Notes under the pieces: generated by a model
Seen by the model: the letters and a program-made list of their open reading frames with translations, nothing else
Told to the model about the DNA's origin: nothing
The model's database searches: none
Shown here: piece by piece, positions 30,552 through 40,713 of the stretch
How the letters are laid out: the number at the start of each line of letters is the position of its first letter
Position numbering within the stretch: the stretch's first letter is position 1
Translations under genes and position numbers: made by a program
Assembly (NCBI RefSeq): GCF_000190475.1
Contig: NZ_AEWH01000060.1
Coordinates: 28,532 to 92,531, forward strand
Source of the DNA: Ornithinibacillus scapharcae TW25
Lineage (GTDB): Bacteria; Bacillota; Bacilli; Bacillales; Amphibacillaceae
DNA length: 64,000 nt
Direction: 5' to 3'

Positions 30552-30818
30552 TTTACATTAGCAACAAAAGTATACAATATTCGATGGAATATATTTCTAT
30601 TTTTCCGAAAATTAGGTCTAAAATCGCATGAAAACACTACTTTTGTTGTGTATTCAGGGATTTTGTCGAATAGTACTATGAACCTAACTTTCCCCATTTC
30701 ATCTCGTTGATAGTTTCATAGTCTTAATACTTGTTTCCTATGAAGAAATTCAGTAAGAGCTAATCTATTTTTCCATTATGCTGTGCAGTGAACTTCAATT
30801 TGGATACAACCGTGAAAT
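30552..30818. other. Intergenic region between chemoreceptor and transpeptidase genes
   Basis: AT-rich stretch with no credible ORF. It presumably contains the promoter for the transpeptidase gene; no clear -35/-10 pair stands out. Confidence 0.4.
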
Positions 30819-30862
30819 AAAAAAAGACGGCTCGGTGCTAATTAAGACACCTAAGCCGTCCT
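30819..30862 (-). terminator. Chemoreceptor gene terminator
   Basis: GGACGGCTTAGGTGTC and GCACCGAGCCGTC pair around TTAATTA and are followed by TTTTTTTATTT on the minus strand. Confidence 0.85.
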
Positions 30863-30867
30863 CATTA

Positions 30868-32934
30868 TTACAATTTAAATTGTCTAATTAATTCATTCAG
30901 CTTTTCTGCTAGTAGGGCAAGTTGTTCAGAACTTCCAGATACTTCTTCCATAATACTACTTGTCTGTTGAGAGGAAGCAGCAGTTTGTTCAATTCCTGCA
31001 GCTGATTCTTCAGATATAGAAGCAATTTCTTCTATACTACCAGTCATTTCTTGTGTATTTGCAGCTATTTCAGATAAGTTCTCTGAGATAGTCGTAATAC
31101 TGTAAACCATATCAACTATCGCTTCATTAATATGACCAAAGGTTTGATTTGTAGCTTCAATTTGTGCTGTTCCTTGTTGAACTTCCTGATAGCCAACATG
31201 AAGAGATTCACTTACATGACTAGTTTCTGTTTGGATAGTCTCGACAATATCAGTTATGCCAGAAACGGAATTAGAAACTTGTTCTGCGAGCTTACGTACT
31301 TCATCCGCTACAACAGCAAATCCTTTACCATGTTCCCCAGCTCTTGCAGCCTCTATGGCAGCGTTTAAAGCTAAGAGATTGGTCTGATCCGCAACATCTT
31401 TTATAACAGTTACGAGATTAGAAATCTGTTGTGTCTTATTATCAAGTCCTTGCATCTTTTCTACGGCGTCTTGAACGATTTGGTCTATCTTTTCCATTTG
31501 TTCCGTCGATTTCACCATTAATTGCGATCCTTCATCAGTCATATGTTGAACTTCTTTGGAATTATCACGAATAGTTTCTCCGTGGTCATTAGCTACTTGT
31601 ACCTTTGTAGCAAATGTACTCATCACATTTGCTAGATTACTGACACTATGTGCTTGTGTTTCCGTTCCTGCTGATAGTTCCTGCATCGTTACTGCAACTT
31701 GTTCGGAGCCAGTCTTCACTTCATTTGTCGATTGGGATAGTTCCTCACTATGACTACTTACTGTTTCAGAAACTTCACTAATCTGACTAACAATATCTCG
31801 TAACTTCGTATTCAATTGATTCGTAGAGGTTAACAATTTACCCATTTCATCGATTGATTTGGTTTGTAAACTTACTTCACTTAAATTACCTTGTGCAAGT
31901 TCAGCCATAACACCTGTAACACGAGGAATTTCTTTCAACATATACCTTAGCAAGAAGAAAACTAATACAATCATGATTATCGTAGAAAGACTAAATAGGA
32001 CAACCATTATTTTGGTGAAACTGCTAAGGCTATTTAATGCTTCCTCTTCAGGTAGAGCAGTCCCTACAGACCAACTAGTAGTCGGAACAGGGGAGTAACC
32101 AATATATTGTAAATTACCTTCTACATTAGCTAATTCAAGACCTGTTTCACCTGCAACCATATTAGAACCGATTGTTCCAATCTCACCTGAAAGAGCTTGA
32201 AGTTTTTGTTCCAGTATTATCTCACTGTTCGGGTGATAAAGTATCGTTCCATCCTTGGAAAGTAAAAATGTATACCCATTTTCTCCCATCTTATAAGACT
32301 GCATGATTTGTGGTAGTTGATCTAAAAAGATATCAATCGCGACTATGCCAACTGTTTCTCCACCTACCTTAATAGGTTTCATAGCACTTAATATCATCTT
32401 GCCAAACACTTCATCCATATACGGTTCTGTAAAGTAAACATCATCTTCAGCTATAACCGAATCATACCAAGGTCTGCTTTTAATATCAAAACTAGAATCG
32501 GATAAAACATCATTACTTCCTACTAAAAAGTTAGACTTGTTACTAGCAACCCAAGCCATCGCAATGGATTCATCCGTTTCAACAATCTGGTTTAATGATG
32601 ATGCTATTCCTTCATAATAAGAGTTTGTTGTTGCATCATTCCTTGATTTGGTACTATTCAAGTACTTGATAATCTCTTGGTTAGTAGCAATTTGTCTTAC
32701 AATTGTTCCTTTTTCAGAGAATACACTGTTTACTTGATCAGCAATGGCATTACTTTTCGTGGTAATATTATCTTCCACATTCTCGATTAATATTGACTTT
32801 GTAAAAAAGTAGCTCGTAGTTCCTAGCACAGAAAACACTATAACAATAGCAACGAATAGAACCAAAGATACTTTCATTGAAATACTACTTCTTACTCGCT
32901 TAAATCGGACTGACTTCCTATTCATCTTCCCCAT
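30868..32934 (-). CDS. Methyl-accepting chemotaxis protein with dCache sensor
   Basis: A 688-residue chemoreceptor. It has a basic N-terminal tail, a first membrane helix (about 22-44) and an extracellular double-Cache domain (about 60-300, with [22 protein letters not shown], typical of amino-acid sensors). A second helix near 310-332 is followed by HAMP and a long cytoplasmic signalling coil with the tip motif [22 protein letters not shown]. Ligand unknown. Start ATG follows GGAAGGAAGAAG. It is a single-gene unit in the accessory block. Confidence 0.93.
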   Translation of the reverse strand: MGKMNRKSVRFKRVRSSISMKVSLVLFVAIVIVFSVLGTTSYFFTKSILIENVEDNITTKSNAIADQVNSVFSEKGTIVRQIATNQEIIKYLNSTKSRNDATTNSYYEGIASSLNQIVETDESIAMAWVASNKSNFLVGSNDVLSDSSFDIKSRPWYDSVIAEDDVYFTEPYMDEVFGKMILSAMKPIKVGGETVGIVAIDIFLDQLPQIMQSYKMGENGYTFLLSKDGTILYHPNSEIILEQKLQALSGEIGTIGSNMVAGETGLELANVEGNLQYIGYSPVPTTSWSVGTALPEEEALNSLSSFTKIMVVLFSLSTIIMIVLVFFLLRYMLKEIPRVTGVMAELAQGNLSEVSLQTKSIDEMGKLLTSTNQLNTKLRDIVSQISEVSETVSSHSEELSQSTNEVKTGSEQVAVTMQELSAGTETQAHSVSNLANVMSTFATKVQVANDHGETIRDNSKEVQHMTDEGSQLMVKSTEQMEKIDQIVQDAVEKMQGLDNKTQQISNLVTVIKDVADQTNLLALNAAIEAARAGEHGKGFAVVADEVRKLAEQVSNSVSGITDIVETIQTETSHVSESLHVGYQEVQQGTAQIEATNQTFGHINEAIVDMVYSITTISENLSEIAANTQEMTGSIEEIASISEESAAGIEQTAASSQQTSSIMEEVSGSSEQLALLAEKLNELIRQFKL

Positions 32935-33379
32935 CTTCTTCCTTCCAATCTATTAAAATTATTTTTAAAGCACAGCAGAAAAAGCTATTCAAACCAACTG
33001 AATAGCCAAGGTATGTAATAAAAACTTTCTTTGTAGAAGCACTTAACCTAAGTCTTTCGGTCCATTAACAACTCTACAATAATCGTGCATTCAGCTCATG
33101 AACACCATTCTCGTGTAGGTCTTTTCACCTATATAGAAGCATTAAAAAAATCATTTCCGGTATGATCTCTTTTCAGAAATAACGGTATCAATATTATTAC
33201 AACTATCCTTAATAGTAAATAGTTAAAAATAACTAGTACGACAATTGCAGTTCTACTAGATAACTGGGAACTAACATTACTTTTTTCTTTATAGTTTAGG
33301 ATTTAATTAAATCACTGAATGGATTAAAGATGAGAGGACTCTAAAGCTCACATAGAGCCAGAGAATCCTCTTCCCATAC
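32935..33379. other. Intergenic region with one hairpin
   Basis: About 445 bases without a gene. At 32979-33006 the minus strand carries GCTATTC-agttggttt-GAATAGC followed by TTTTTC, a terminator-like hairpin. Being so far from the glycerate kinase end (33380), it may be the relic of a deleted gene's end or an attenuator-like leader for the chemoreceptor. Confidence 0.5.
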
Positions 33380-34501
33380 TCATCTCCTTATACCATGAAT
33401 CAAACTTACAACCTGCCTCGTCTGCTCGAAAAGGAACTCTTCTGCTCGCGCCATACACTCATCCATACGAAGTGGCTGATTAATAATAGAGAAACATCCG
33501 CTAAATCTTTCTAAAAGTAGAGATAGATTCCCCTTCAGACTACCAGAAATCAGAATCACTGGCACACGATGTTTGTTAGCTAATTTAGCAATATAACCAG
33601 GGGCTTTTCCATATAAGGTTTGTTCATCGCTTTGACCTTCTCCAGTAATAACAAGGTCCGCTTGTTGGATTGCCTCTTCCAATTTGGAAATTTCACCAAC
33701 TAATTGTGCACCAGATACGAGCTCCGCATTAAGGGTAAGTAAGGCAAAGCCAAGTCCTCCAGCAGCCCCTGCCCCGGCAGTTTTACTCAATCCGGTATTC
33801 GAAAAAAGTTGGGAAAATCGCTTCATCGCTTCGTTGTATGCAATAACTTGTTCAGGGGATGCACCTTTTTGTGGAGCATATACCACACTCGCTCCCTTTT
33901 CACCAGTTAATGGATTCTCCACGTCACAAGCAACTTTGATATTAGTTTCTTTGAGACTATAATCAAGATTATCCAAATTGATATGCGTTACATCGAGAAG
34001 ATCCCGACCAAATATCCCCACTTCCTTCCCCTGTTTATCAAAAGCTTTCATTCCAAGAGCAGTTAGCATACCAAGCCCTGCATCATTCGTCACACTACCA
34101 CCGAGACCAATGATTAACGTCTTACACCCATTATTGAGGGCATCCTTTATAACTTCTCCAAGCCCAAACGTCGTGGTATTATCTGGGTTTCTCATTTCTT
34201 CATTAACTTGGGGGAGCCCTGCAATGTTTGCTATTTCAATAACTGCTGTGTTCTGGTCGATAATAGCATAATAAGTAGATATTTCTTCACCGAGCGGACC
34301 GGTGACGTTAATGGTAATCTTCTGTCCACCGGAAGCCGTGATTAGGGCATCAACTGTTCCTTCTCCACCATCTGCCATTGGTTTTTCGATAATATGGTCA
34401 CCCTTACCAAGAGTTTGTATGGCACGTTTCATAATCTTGGTACCTTCTAGGGAGGTTAAGCTTCCCTTAAAAGAATCTGGTGCTAGAACAATATTCATCA
34501 T
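33380..34501 (-). CDS. Glycerate kinase (GarK/GlxK family)
   Basis: It phosphorylates D-glycerate with ATP to 2- or 3-phosphoglycerate, feeding glyoxylate, glucarate or serine breakdown into glycolysis. The 373-residue product has the class signatures LAPDSFKGSLTSLEG, MADGGEGTVDALI, GLGGSVTNDAGLGMLTALG and VITGEGQSDEQTLYGK, and the expected length. ATG lies behind AAAGGAGGAGG. No related catabolic genes or regulator are adjacent, so it acts as a stand-alone accessory gene. Confidence 0.93.
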   Translation of the reverse strand: MMNIVLAPDSFKGSLTSLEGTKIMKRAIQTLGKGDHIIEKPMADGGEGTVDALITASGGQKITINVTGPLGEEISTYYAIIDQNTAVIEIANIAGLPQVNEEMRNPDNTTTFGLGEVIKDALNNGCKTLIIGLGGSVTNDAGLGMLTALGMKAFDKQGKEVGIFGRDLLDVTHINLDNLDYSLKETNIKVACDVENPLTGEKGASVVYAPQKGASPEQVIAYNEAMKRFSQLFSNTGLSKTAGAGAAGGLGFALLTLNAELVSGAQLVGEISKLEEAIQQADLVITGEGQSDEQTLYGKAPGYIAKLANKHRVPVILISGSLKGNLSLLLERFSGCFSIINQPLRMDECMARAEEFLFEQTRQVVSLIHGIRR

Positions 34502-34711
34502 ATACCTCCTCCTTTACTAGTACTGATCTACTTAATTAATAGAAAATGCGCTAAATAAACATAATTGGAATAAGATTATGCTTAAGTTCAATATAATATA
34601 GTCATACCGATAATACTATTGAATGGCGATCAGTTTCCATGAATCACTCTACTATAACGAGTCAAGTGATATGACAAATTAATTGATATAGTTAGGAAAT
34701 AATTAGTATGG
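34502..34711. other. Intergenic region upstream of the glycerate kinase gene
   Basis: AT-rich, without ORFs on either strand that look real. It should contain the glycerate kinase promoter. Nothing else is evident. Confidence 0.4.
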
Positions 34712-34746
34712 AAAAAGCCGGTTTCTCGTTTGGAGAAATCGGCTTT
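34712..34746 (-). terminator. Terminator of the four-gene accessory operon
   Basis: AAAGCCGATTTCTC-CAAAC-GAGAAACCGGCTTT followed by TTCC on the minus strand, about 110 bases past the stop of the HNH-membrane protein gene. Confidence 0.85.
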
Positions 34747-34856
34747 GTTTACTGGTTAAGTAGAATATTGCGAAAGATTGCATTGCTTCGTTTACACTTT
34801 AGCCTATATATCGGGCAAAAATAATGTTGGAGTTATGTTCACCTTTCTCATCGTAC

Positions 34857-36710
34857 CTACAACTTCACCACATCTACCGAATCAAAATACTTCACAAACT
34901 CATCCGTATTCGAATAACCCAAATCCACCTCAAACAAACCAGCCATCTCATAAAGGCCATTATTAATCGAATTAATATCATCCTTATCCAGTGCAGACTG
35001 AATTTTATTCTGAATACCATTGAATTTCACATATTGCTTACGTAACGCTTCAATCGCCACGACATTAAAAGATTCTGTAGCTGCTTTTATATCCTTAATT
35101 CGTTCATTAAAAATATCCACAATCCGGTCTCTCCGCTTCTCAGCCTTCACACTAAATATATCGGCTTTATCTAGTAAATACATGAACAATGCCGATGCTA
35201 TTCCGGATAGGAAAGTGGAAAGAACGATAGACCATGGCTCGCCAATCCCAACTTTATTCAGCAGTGCTTCAATTCCAACACCAGAAATAGCAATTACACT
35301 ACCACCAAGAATCTTAATAATGGCATCGCCTTTTTGTGCAGGAGTCATAGTTTTAGAGTCCCTGCCAAATAACACTTTTGCGGATTGGGCAAAAATTTTA
35401 ATACCTTCCTTAAGCACCTTTAACACTTGTCTCAATACACCAACGAATAAGCTAATGATTCCTTCAATCAAGGATGAAATAAAATTCTTAACAAATTCCC
35501 AGACATTATCACCCAAAAATCCACTAACATTTTCCAGGACAAACTTCTTCACTCGTCCGAAACGAATTTTAAATGCCTCGATCGCAGAGGATGCCTGCAC
35601 GCCTTTGATTAATCCATGTTTGAAGCAATCTTTCAATTCAAAGTAGATAGGTTTCACAATATAAAGAATGGCATTTCCTACTGCATAATCCTTCGCTTGT
35701 TCTGCAGCAACTCCAGCAGCATCCTTGTAAATCCCTTTTGCTTTATCTCTTTGTAACTGTTTATACTCTTTACTGTTCTTATCTGCATCCGTTAGTTTTC
35801 TTTTTCCATACATCTTTTTGAATTCTGCATCGACATTGCCCTTACCAACTAGATTTTGTCCAACGGTTTTGTCCACTTCATTCCGTATCGCTTTAATAGA
35901 CTGTGCCTCTAAGTCTCTCATTTTCTGCTTCGTTGTCTCGTCAAGTTTATACCCATCCTTGCCTTTCTTCTCTTGCTTTTCGATAAACTCGGAGTTACTA
36001 TCATGTAGCTTACTTCCATTTAATTTTCCCGAAGTTACTGCCAAATTATAATCCGCATTTGCGATACGTTTAATATCCTCATCTGTCAGACCGTAATTCC
36101 CCTTAAAATCGCGGTGAATGTTTTCTAATGGAACGATATGATCAGGTTCTGCTTGATAGTCGTACCTTGAATCATTTCTTCTTTTATCAGGGTCATCTCG
36201 AAAGACGTATAACTTGTTCTTTTCACCGGTATACTCATCATCAACTAGTTTACTACCATCTTTGAGTTTTCCAAGCTTGTAATCCTTCATCTTCCCTTTG
36301 TCTTCATATGTATCTCGATCATACTTTTTGCGGTTATCCTCGCCATAATTCGTTTTATTGTCATCAGCATTTTTATACTCAGAATAACCGTCCACATCAT
36401 TATGTGTATCTCGGCTACCTTCATAAGAAAATGCCTCACAATCATTCACGATTCTTGTAGCCGTTAAACCTTTCTTGCGCATACTTTTTCCAAAAGAGCC
36501 CAGTTCCATCAACCCATCCACCACCGAAGTAAACACCGGTCTGAGCACACTTGCTGTCATGTGCTCAGCAGACTCGAATTCTTTGTAGACCTCATCGATG
36601 ATTTCCTGGGATGACTTTCGATCATGCAGCTCGAATGCCTCTAACTTCTGGGTCATTTCCAATGGTGAAGCACTTTTTAATAGTTCCAATTCCTTTGCTC
36701 TTTCTTCCAT
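34857..36710 (-). CDS. Predicted HNH-motif protein with C-terminal membrane helices
   Basis: This 617-residue protein is the last of four tightly packed genes. Residues 1-95 are helical. Residues 100-185 are very hydrophilic. Residues 188-236 contain an HNH-like nuclease motif (EPDHIVPL with Asp190-His191, then Asn222, Asn231 and Lys234). The C-terminal half has about three hydrophobic segments near 410-437, 468-490 and 498-520. A nuclease fused to a membrane module suggests an effector acting near the membrane, but activity is unproven. I do not recognise a named family. Confidence 0.7.
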   Translation of the reverse strand: MEERAKELELLKSASPLEMTQKLEAFELHDRKSSQEIIDEVYKEFESAEHMTASVLRPVFTSVVDGLMELGSFGKSMRKKGLTATRIVNDCEAFSYEGSRDTHNDVDGYSEYKNADDNKTNYGEDNRKKYDRDTYEDKGKMKDYKLGKLKDGSKLVDDEYTGEKNKLYVFRDDPDKRRNDSRYDYQAEPDHIVPLENIHRDFKGNYGLTDEDIKRIANADYNLAVTSGKLNGSKLHDSNSEFIEKQEKKGKDGYKLDETTKQKMRDLEAQSIKAIRNEVDKTVGQNLVGKGNVDAEFKKMYGKRKLTDADKNSKEYKQLQRDKAKGIYKDAAGVAAEQAKDYAVGNAILYIVKPIYFELKDCFKHGLIKGVQASSAIEAFKIRFGRVKKFVLENVSGFLGDNVWEFVKNFISSLIEGIISLFVGVLRQVLKVLKEGIKIFAQSAKVLFGRDSKTMTPAQKGDAIIKILGGSVIAISGVGIEALLNKVGIGEPWSIVLSTFLSGIASALFMYLLDKADIFSVKAEKRRDRIVDIFNERIKDIKAATESFNVVAIEALRKQYVKFNGIQNKIQSALDKDDINSINNGLYEMAGLFEVDLGYSNTDEFVKYFDSVDVVKL

Positions 36711-36730
36711 GTAAGCCCTTCTCCCTCACA

Positions 36731-37660
36731 TTAAGCAGCATCATAAACGTTGTTGATTTGTTCATGGCTCTTCTTCATTATATTTTCATAGTCTTCCATC
36801 GTTGTTTTTTCAGAAAGTGATATAATCTGCGTTTCTGTCATTGTTTTTAAAATTTTGCTTGCAGTAATAATCGCTTCTAATTCCTTTCGTTGCATCACCG
36901 GTAGACGTTTAATACTCATCTCTTGACGCACTAACTTATGAGCAAAGCGCAAACACCGGTAGTATAAATAATGTACATTATTATCCAAACGAACGAGAAG
37001 CTGTTTATAGATTTCAATGAGCGAAGCAAAGTAATGCTCCACATTAGCAAGGGATTCCTCAATCACATGTAATTTCGATAACTCCGCATCCATTTTCGCA
37101 ATTTCATGTTCTACCTTCTTCTCTTCTTCCTGAACTTTGTACAATGTTTCTTGTGCTTTCTTACGAGTATAGAATCCTAGAGTGAAGACAGCCTGTACCG
37201 TTGTTTTAAACTTGTGCTTATGAAAATCAATCAAGTATAAATCATTCCTCGTGTTTATAGAATCAAAGCTGTAGACTTCATTTTTGTAAGCTTCAATGCT
37301 AAAGTCCTTGCTAAATTCTATATCTTGAATTTTTTCTAGATTAGTCGCCATTTCTACGAAAAGCTCGGTTTTGATTTTCTTCTTATGGCTATTAATATTT
37401 TGGATGTGCTTCTCTATGATTGCCGTTATCCGATCTACATCGCTTTCAAATTCCGTTCGCCGTCGATTATACCGGCTTGAAATTTTTTCATAGAGCTTGT
37501 TCGCTTCTTCAAATTTATCTTTCCCAGTAAACTTCGCCCATGTATTTGTCACTTTATTCTTCACGAAGCTTGCCGCTTTTTTTCCCGTTTCCTTTACTTT
37601 ATTTCCAGCACTTTTGATTGCGCCGCCAATTTTGCTTACTAATCCCCCAAAGAAACCCAT
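36731..37660 (-). CDS. Coiled-coil protein of unknown function
   Basis: A 309-residue protein. A glycine/lysine-rich amphipathic N-terminus (MGFFGGLVSKIGGAIKSAG, residues 1-45) could lie on a membrane. Helical and coiled-coil regions follow at about 50-110 and 165-215, with a more compact helical C-terminus. A short hydrophobic patch (TTVQAVFTLGFYT) sits near residue 150. No catalytic motif is seen. It lies 11 bases after the TerB-like gene and 20 bases before the HNH gene, so the three probably act together. Confidence 0.65.
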   Translation of the reverse strand: MGFFGGLVSKIGGAIKSAGNKVKETGKKAASFVKNKVTNTWAKFTGKDKFEEANKLYEKISSRYNRRRTEFESDVDRITAIIEKHIQNINSHKKKIKTELFVEMATNLEKIQDIEFSKDFSIEAYKNEVYSFDSINTRNDLYLIDFHKHKFKTTVQAVFTLGFYTRKKAQETLYKVQEEEKKVEHEIAKMDAELSKLHVIEESLANVEHYFASLIEIYKQLLVRLDNNVHYLYYRCLRFAHKLVRQEMSIKRLPVMQRKELEAIITASKILKTMTETQIISLSEKTTMEDYENIMKKSHEQINNVYDAA

Positions 37661-37671
37661 ACTATCTCCCC

Positions 37672-38073
37672 CTACTTCTTGTTGATGTATTCGTAGCCTT
37701 CCTGTAATAAGTCGTTAAAATCTTGTACCCAGCGAAGCATTTTACGGATCTCTGCCTCACGGAAACCTAAATCCTCACCAAGTTTGAATATCCATTTCTT
37801 TTCATCTTCATCTACTACCTCATCGGCATCTAACACACCAGCTAGCTCAATAATCACCGCACGTTTTACCTTTTTAGTACTGGACTGAAATGACGTGATA
37901 AGCTCTTCTAGTGACTTCTCCTTTAACTGATAATCTAGTAAACCGGTCTCTTTTCGATAGGTTTCAACGATAGCTTCTTCACTTTCTTTGATTACACCAT
38001 TGATTTCCATCGCATCATAAGCTAACTCAAGAAAATTTTCACTTTCTTTCTTATTTAAAAGGTTTAAAAACAT
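37672..38073 (-). CDS. TerB-like protein
   Basis: A 133-residue all-helical acidic protein resembling TerB/DjlA-N domains. It has two repeats of the type AYDAMEINGVIKESEEAIVE and LAGVLDADEVVDEDEKKWI, with clustered acidic residues suited to metal binding. TerB domains recur in tellurite/stress operons and in several anti-phage systems, often beside membrane partners. It is the second gene of the four-gene operon, 18 bases after the long coiled-coil gene. Assignment rests on motif shape only. Confidence 0.65.
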   Translation of the reverse strand: MFLNLLNKKESENFLELAYDAMEINGVIKESEEAIVETYRKETGLLDYQLKEKSLEELITSFQSSTKKVKRAVIIELAGVLDADEVVDEDEKKWIFKLGEDLGFREAEIRKMLRWVQDFNDLLQEGYEYINKK

Positions 38074-38091
38074 TGCAATCCCTCCGAGTTG

Positions 38092-40473
38092 TTATATTTT
38101 TCTTCCGCTTTGATCAAATTTAGTAACAAACGTTTTCGAACGTCCATTTCGTGTGATCCGTTCTATTCGTTCTTTGACAGACCCATCGGCATAATAGGTC
38201 ATTTCTGTAATCACATTTTCATTGGCATCATAATTTTTGCTAGCAGTCATGACACCTTGTCTATCATAGATGGCTGTATACACCTTTTTTCCATCCTGAT
38301 ACATGTCACTGTGGGTTAAAAAATCCTTGTTAAAGTGGTTGAGAACCTCAATGCCATTGTCTTCATCGGTTATCTTTTCTACCCGAGTATTACTTTTTGT
38401 TGTTTCTTCTACAACAATTTGATTTCTAGAGCTTTTTTGTAAAAGCGTTACTAATGCCTGTATTTGTTGTAATTGTTTAGCTAGTGCATCGACTTTTTCT
38501 TCTAGGTTATTATGTTGATCCGTCAGCTTCTCGGAAGATTGTACTTTGTGATGAATATCCGTAACAATTATTTTATGTTGTTCTTGGTTTGCTTTATTTT
38601 CTTTTAACTCTTCATTTATGGAAGAGATTCCCTTTGTAACAAGTTCTATATGTTTGTTTAAATCTGTAATTTGGTGACTAACCTGATCCCTAGTTTCTAG
38701 AAATCTTTCTAGCTGGTTTGAACGCAATGTCGCCAGTTCCTCTTGTATACGATTCATAGCATTATCTTGCAGTTCATTCATGACAGCTTTTAAGGAATCG
38801 ACTTGATTCATTGCCCTATCATAGCGCGTAATATCTTCTTGCTCTAAATCCTCGATTATTCGCATTAAGTCACTCTGTTTCTGGCCTATAACCTCAAATT
38901 TCTCTATTACTTCTTTTCGAGTTTCTTCTAATGCTTGTTCAGCTAGGTAAACCGATTGATTAACTTCTTTGGTAATTCTTACAGTGATTTCCTCTTGGGA
39001 GGATCTTACTTGTTCACCTAGTATGAGAGAATGCTCCTTAGTTGCTTCCCGAATATCCTGAGTAATCGCATTCCATTTCTCTAGACTTTCTTGATAAATA
39101 GTAGAACGTTCTTGAGTACCGGTTTCACCTAGCTCGAGAATTTGGTCTGTTATTAGTTGCTTGTTCTTGCTAACTTCTTCAAGAACTTTACTTGTACTCT
39201 CTAGCGTATGTTCATTAATAGCCTGAGTAACATGGTCCAATCCATTGAGTATATCAGCAACTTGTTGGTGCTGTTCCTTAGCCACTTGATCAAACTGTTC
39301 ATTCATTCTATCAACAATTACAAGTGAATCCTCATTGATTTTATTCAAAATTTCTTCCTTAGCTTTAATAGCTCGTTCGCCTAAGTTATCTTTCACTTGA
39401 TTCAATTGATCACTTACTACATTTGTTTGATTTTCAACTACATACTGAATGTTTTCAACTACATCACGATTTCCGTTGGTTATGATATCAGTAGTTAGCT
39501 TCTTTTGCTCGTAGAGAGTATGTACTAATTGTTCATGATTGCCAACTATTGCTTGAGTCATTTTTTCTAGTACATTATCGTTCTCTACCTGCATTAACTC
39601 CAAGAATGCTGATATTTGTTCTTTCGCTTGGAGGATGTTGGTTGCTGTCAGTTGAGTTTGTTCCTTAATCTCATTGTTTAGGTTGTCATGCTTGTCTGTA
39701 TATGTATTTAACAGTCGTTCACTTATTATGTTAATTTCCTCTAACATTCTTGCCGCTTCCTGCATAGTTAAGTTTGTTTCTGTTTCGTGCTGCTGGTTTA
39801 ATGTTTCTATTAGCTCACTCTTATAGCCACTTATTGTTACCTTTTGCTGTTTGGCTACTAAATTCATTTGTTCCGAAAGCCTAGCTTCTTCTTGCTCTAA
39901 CGCTGTTATTATTATTTCACCGTTATTTTGAACTTTATCTGACAGTTGCTTACTTGTATTTAGTATTTGCTGACTAGATACTTTATGGTGTTCTTCTACC
40001 TTTTCTGTTAACGCTATAAAACTAGTTTTTGAGTCTTTCAATAGTTCTTCTTTGCTATCTTGTAACACTTGCAGCATACTTTCCCTTGAGTCACTAATCT
40101 TGTCAGAAAGTGTTTGTAATTGTTTACTAAATTGTTCTTCTACTGTATGAAGACCCTTACTTAATAGTTCATATTGTTTCTGGGTTGTAGCTAACAAATT
40201 TTGCTCAGAATTTCTTACTGTTTCCATCATGATTTCAAGCTGTTCCTTTAAACCAGAATGATGGTTCTCGGTAAAATACTTATATTTTTCTTTGATAACC
40301 TGGTAGGAAATAGCTAGTAGAATACTAGTTAATATTAAAAATAATACTGTTATAAATTGAGACGATATCCAATGTATATCCGACAAAAGACCTATATTCA
40401 ATGCCTCTAGTACCATTAAAATCCCCAATAAGATAAAGACTCTCTTATCGTCCTTGCTAAGCCAACTTTTCAT
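38092..40473 (-). CDS. Large membrane-anchored coiled-coil protein
   Basis: This 793-residue protein opens the four-gene operon. Two hydrophobic helices (about residues 13-31 and 38-58) form an N-terminal hairpin anchor. About 600 residues of Gln/Glu-rich coiled coil follow, with recurring E-x-x-N/Q patterns reminiscent of chemoreceptor or ZorA-type tails. A small C-terminal domain (about 715-793) has beta repeats such as YQDGKKVYTAIYDRQG, ASKNYDANENVI and TYYADGSVKERI, like toxin-type or MORN-like repeats. It could be a sensor or scaffold. No family recognised. Confidence 0.65.
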   Translation of the reverse strand: MKSWLSKDDKRVFILLGILMVLEALNIGLLSDIHWISSQFITVLFLILTSILLAISYQVIKEKYKYFTENHHSGLKEQLEIMMETVRNSEQNLLATTQKQYELLSKGLHTVEEQFSKQLQTLSDKISDSRESMLQVLQDSKEELLKDSKTSFIALTEKVEEHHKVSSQQILNTSKQLSDKVQNNGEIIITALEQEEARLSEQMNLVAKQQKVTISGYKSELIETLNQQHETETNLTMQEAARMLEEINIISERLLNTYTDKHDNLNNEIKEQTQLTATNILQAKEQISAFLELMQVENDNVLEKMTQAIVGNHEQLVHTLYEQKKLTTDIITNGNRDVVENIQYVVENQTNVVSDQLNQVKDNLGERAIKAKEEILNKINEDSLVIVDRMNEQFDQVAKEQHQQVADILNGLDHVTQAINEHTLESTSKVLEEVSKNKQLITDQILELGETGTQERSTIYQESLEKWNAITQDIREATKEHSLILGEQVRSSQEEITVRITKEVNQSVYLAEQALEETRKEVIEKFEVIGQKQSDLMRIIEDLEQEDITRYDRAMNQVDSLKAVMNELQDNAMNRIQEELATLRSNQLERFLETRDQVSHQITDLNKHIELVTKGISSINEELKENKANQEQHKIIVTDIHHKVQSSEKLTDQHNNLEEKVDALAKQLQQIQALVTLLQKSSRNQIVVEETTKSNTRVEKITDEDNGIEVLNHFNKDFLTHSDMYQDGKKVYTAIYDRQGVMTASKNYDANENVITEMTYYADGSVKERIERITRNGRSKTFVTKFDQSGRKI

Positions 40474-40713
40474 TTGTGTATTCCTCCCTGATGTAAGACA
40501 AGGGTGAGCCTACATCTGCTACTTTATTACTAGTTAATAAACTAATTATAGTGGATTTTTATTAGGATTTCATTAAGTACTTTTATATTTTATGTAGGGG
40601 GTATATTTGCCAATAGATTTCCTTTCATTCTTATTACCTAAAACACCTTCCATTACTAAATTGTGGATATGAGATAAAATTTAATCGATTTTATTCTCCA
40701 TAACTAATCATAA

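Noticed and set aside
33322-33375. AGAGGA...TCCTCT inverted repeat after glycerate kinase as terminator
   Set aside because: The pairing is interrupted and no T run follows on the minus strand.
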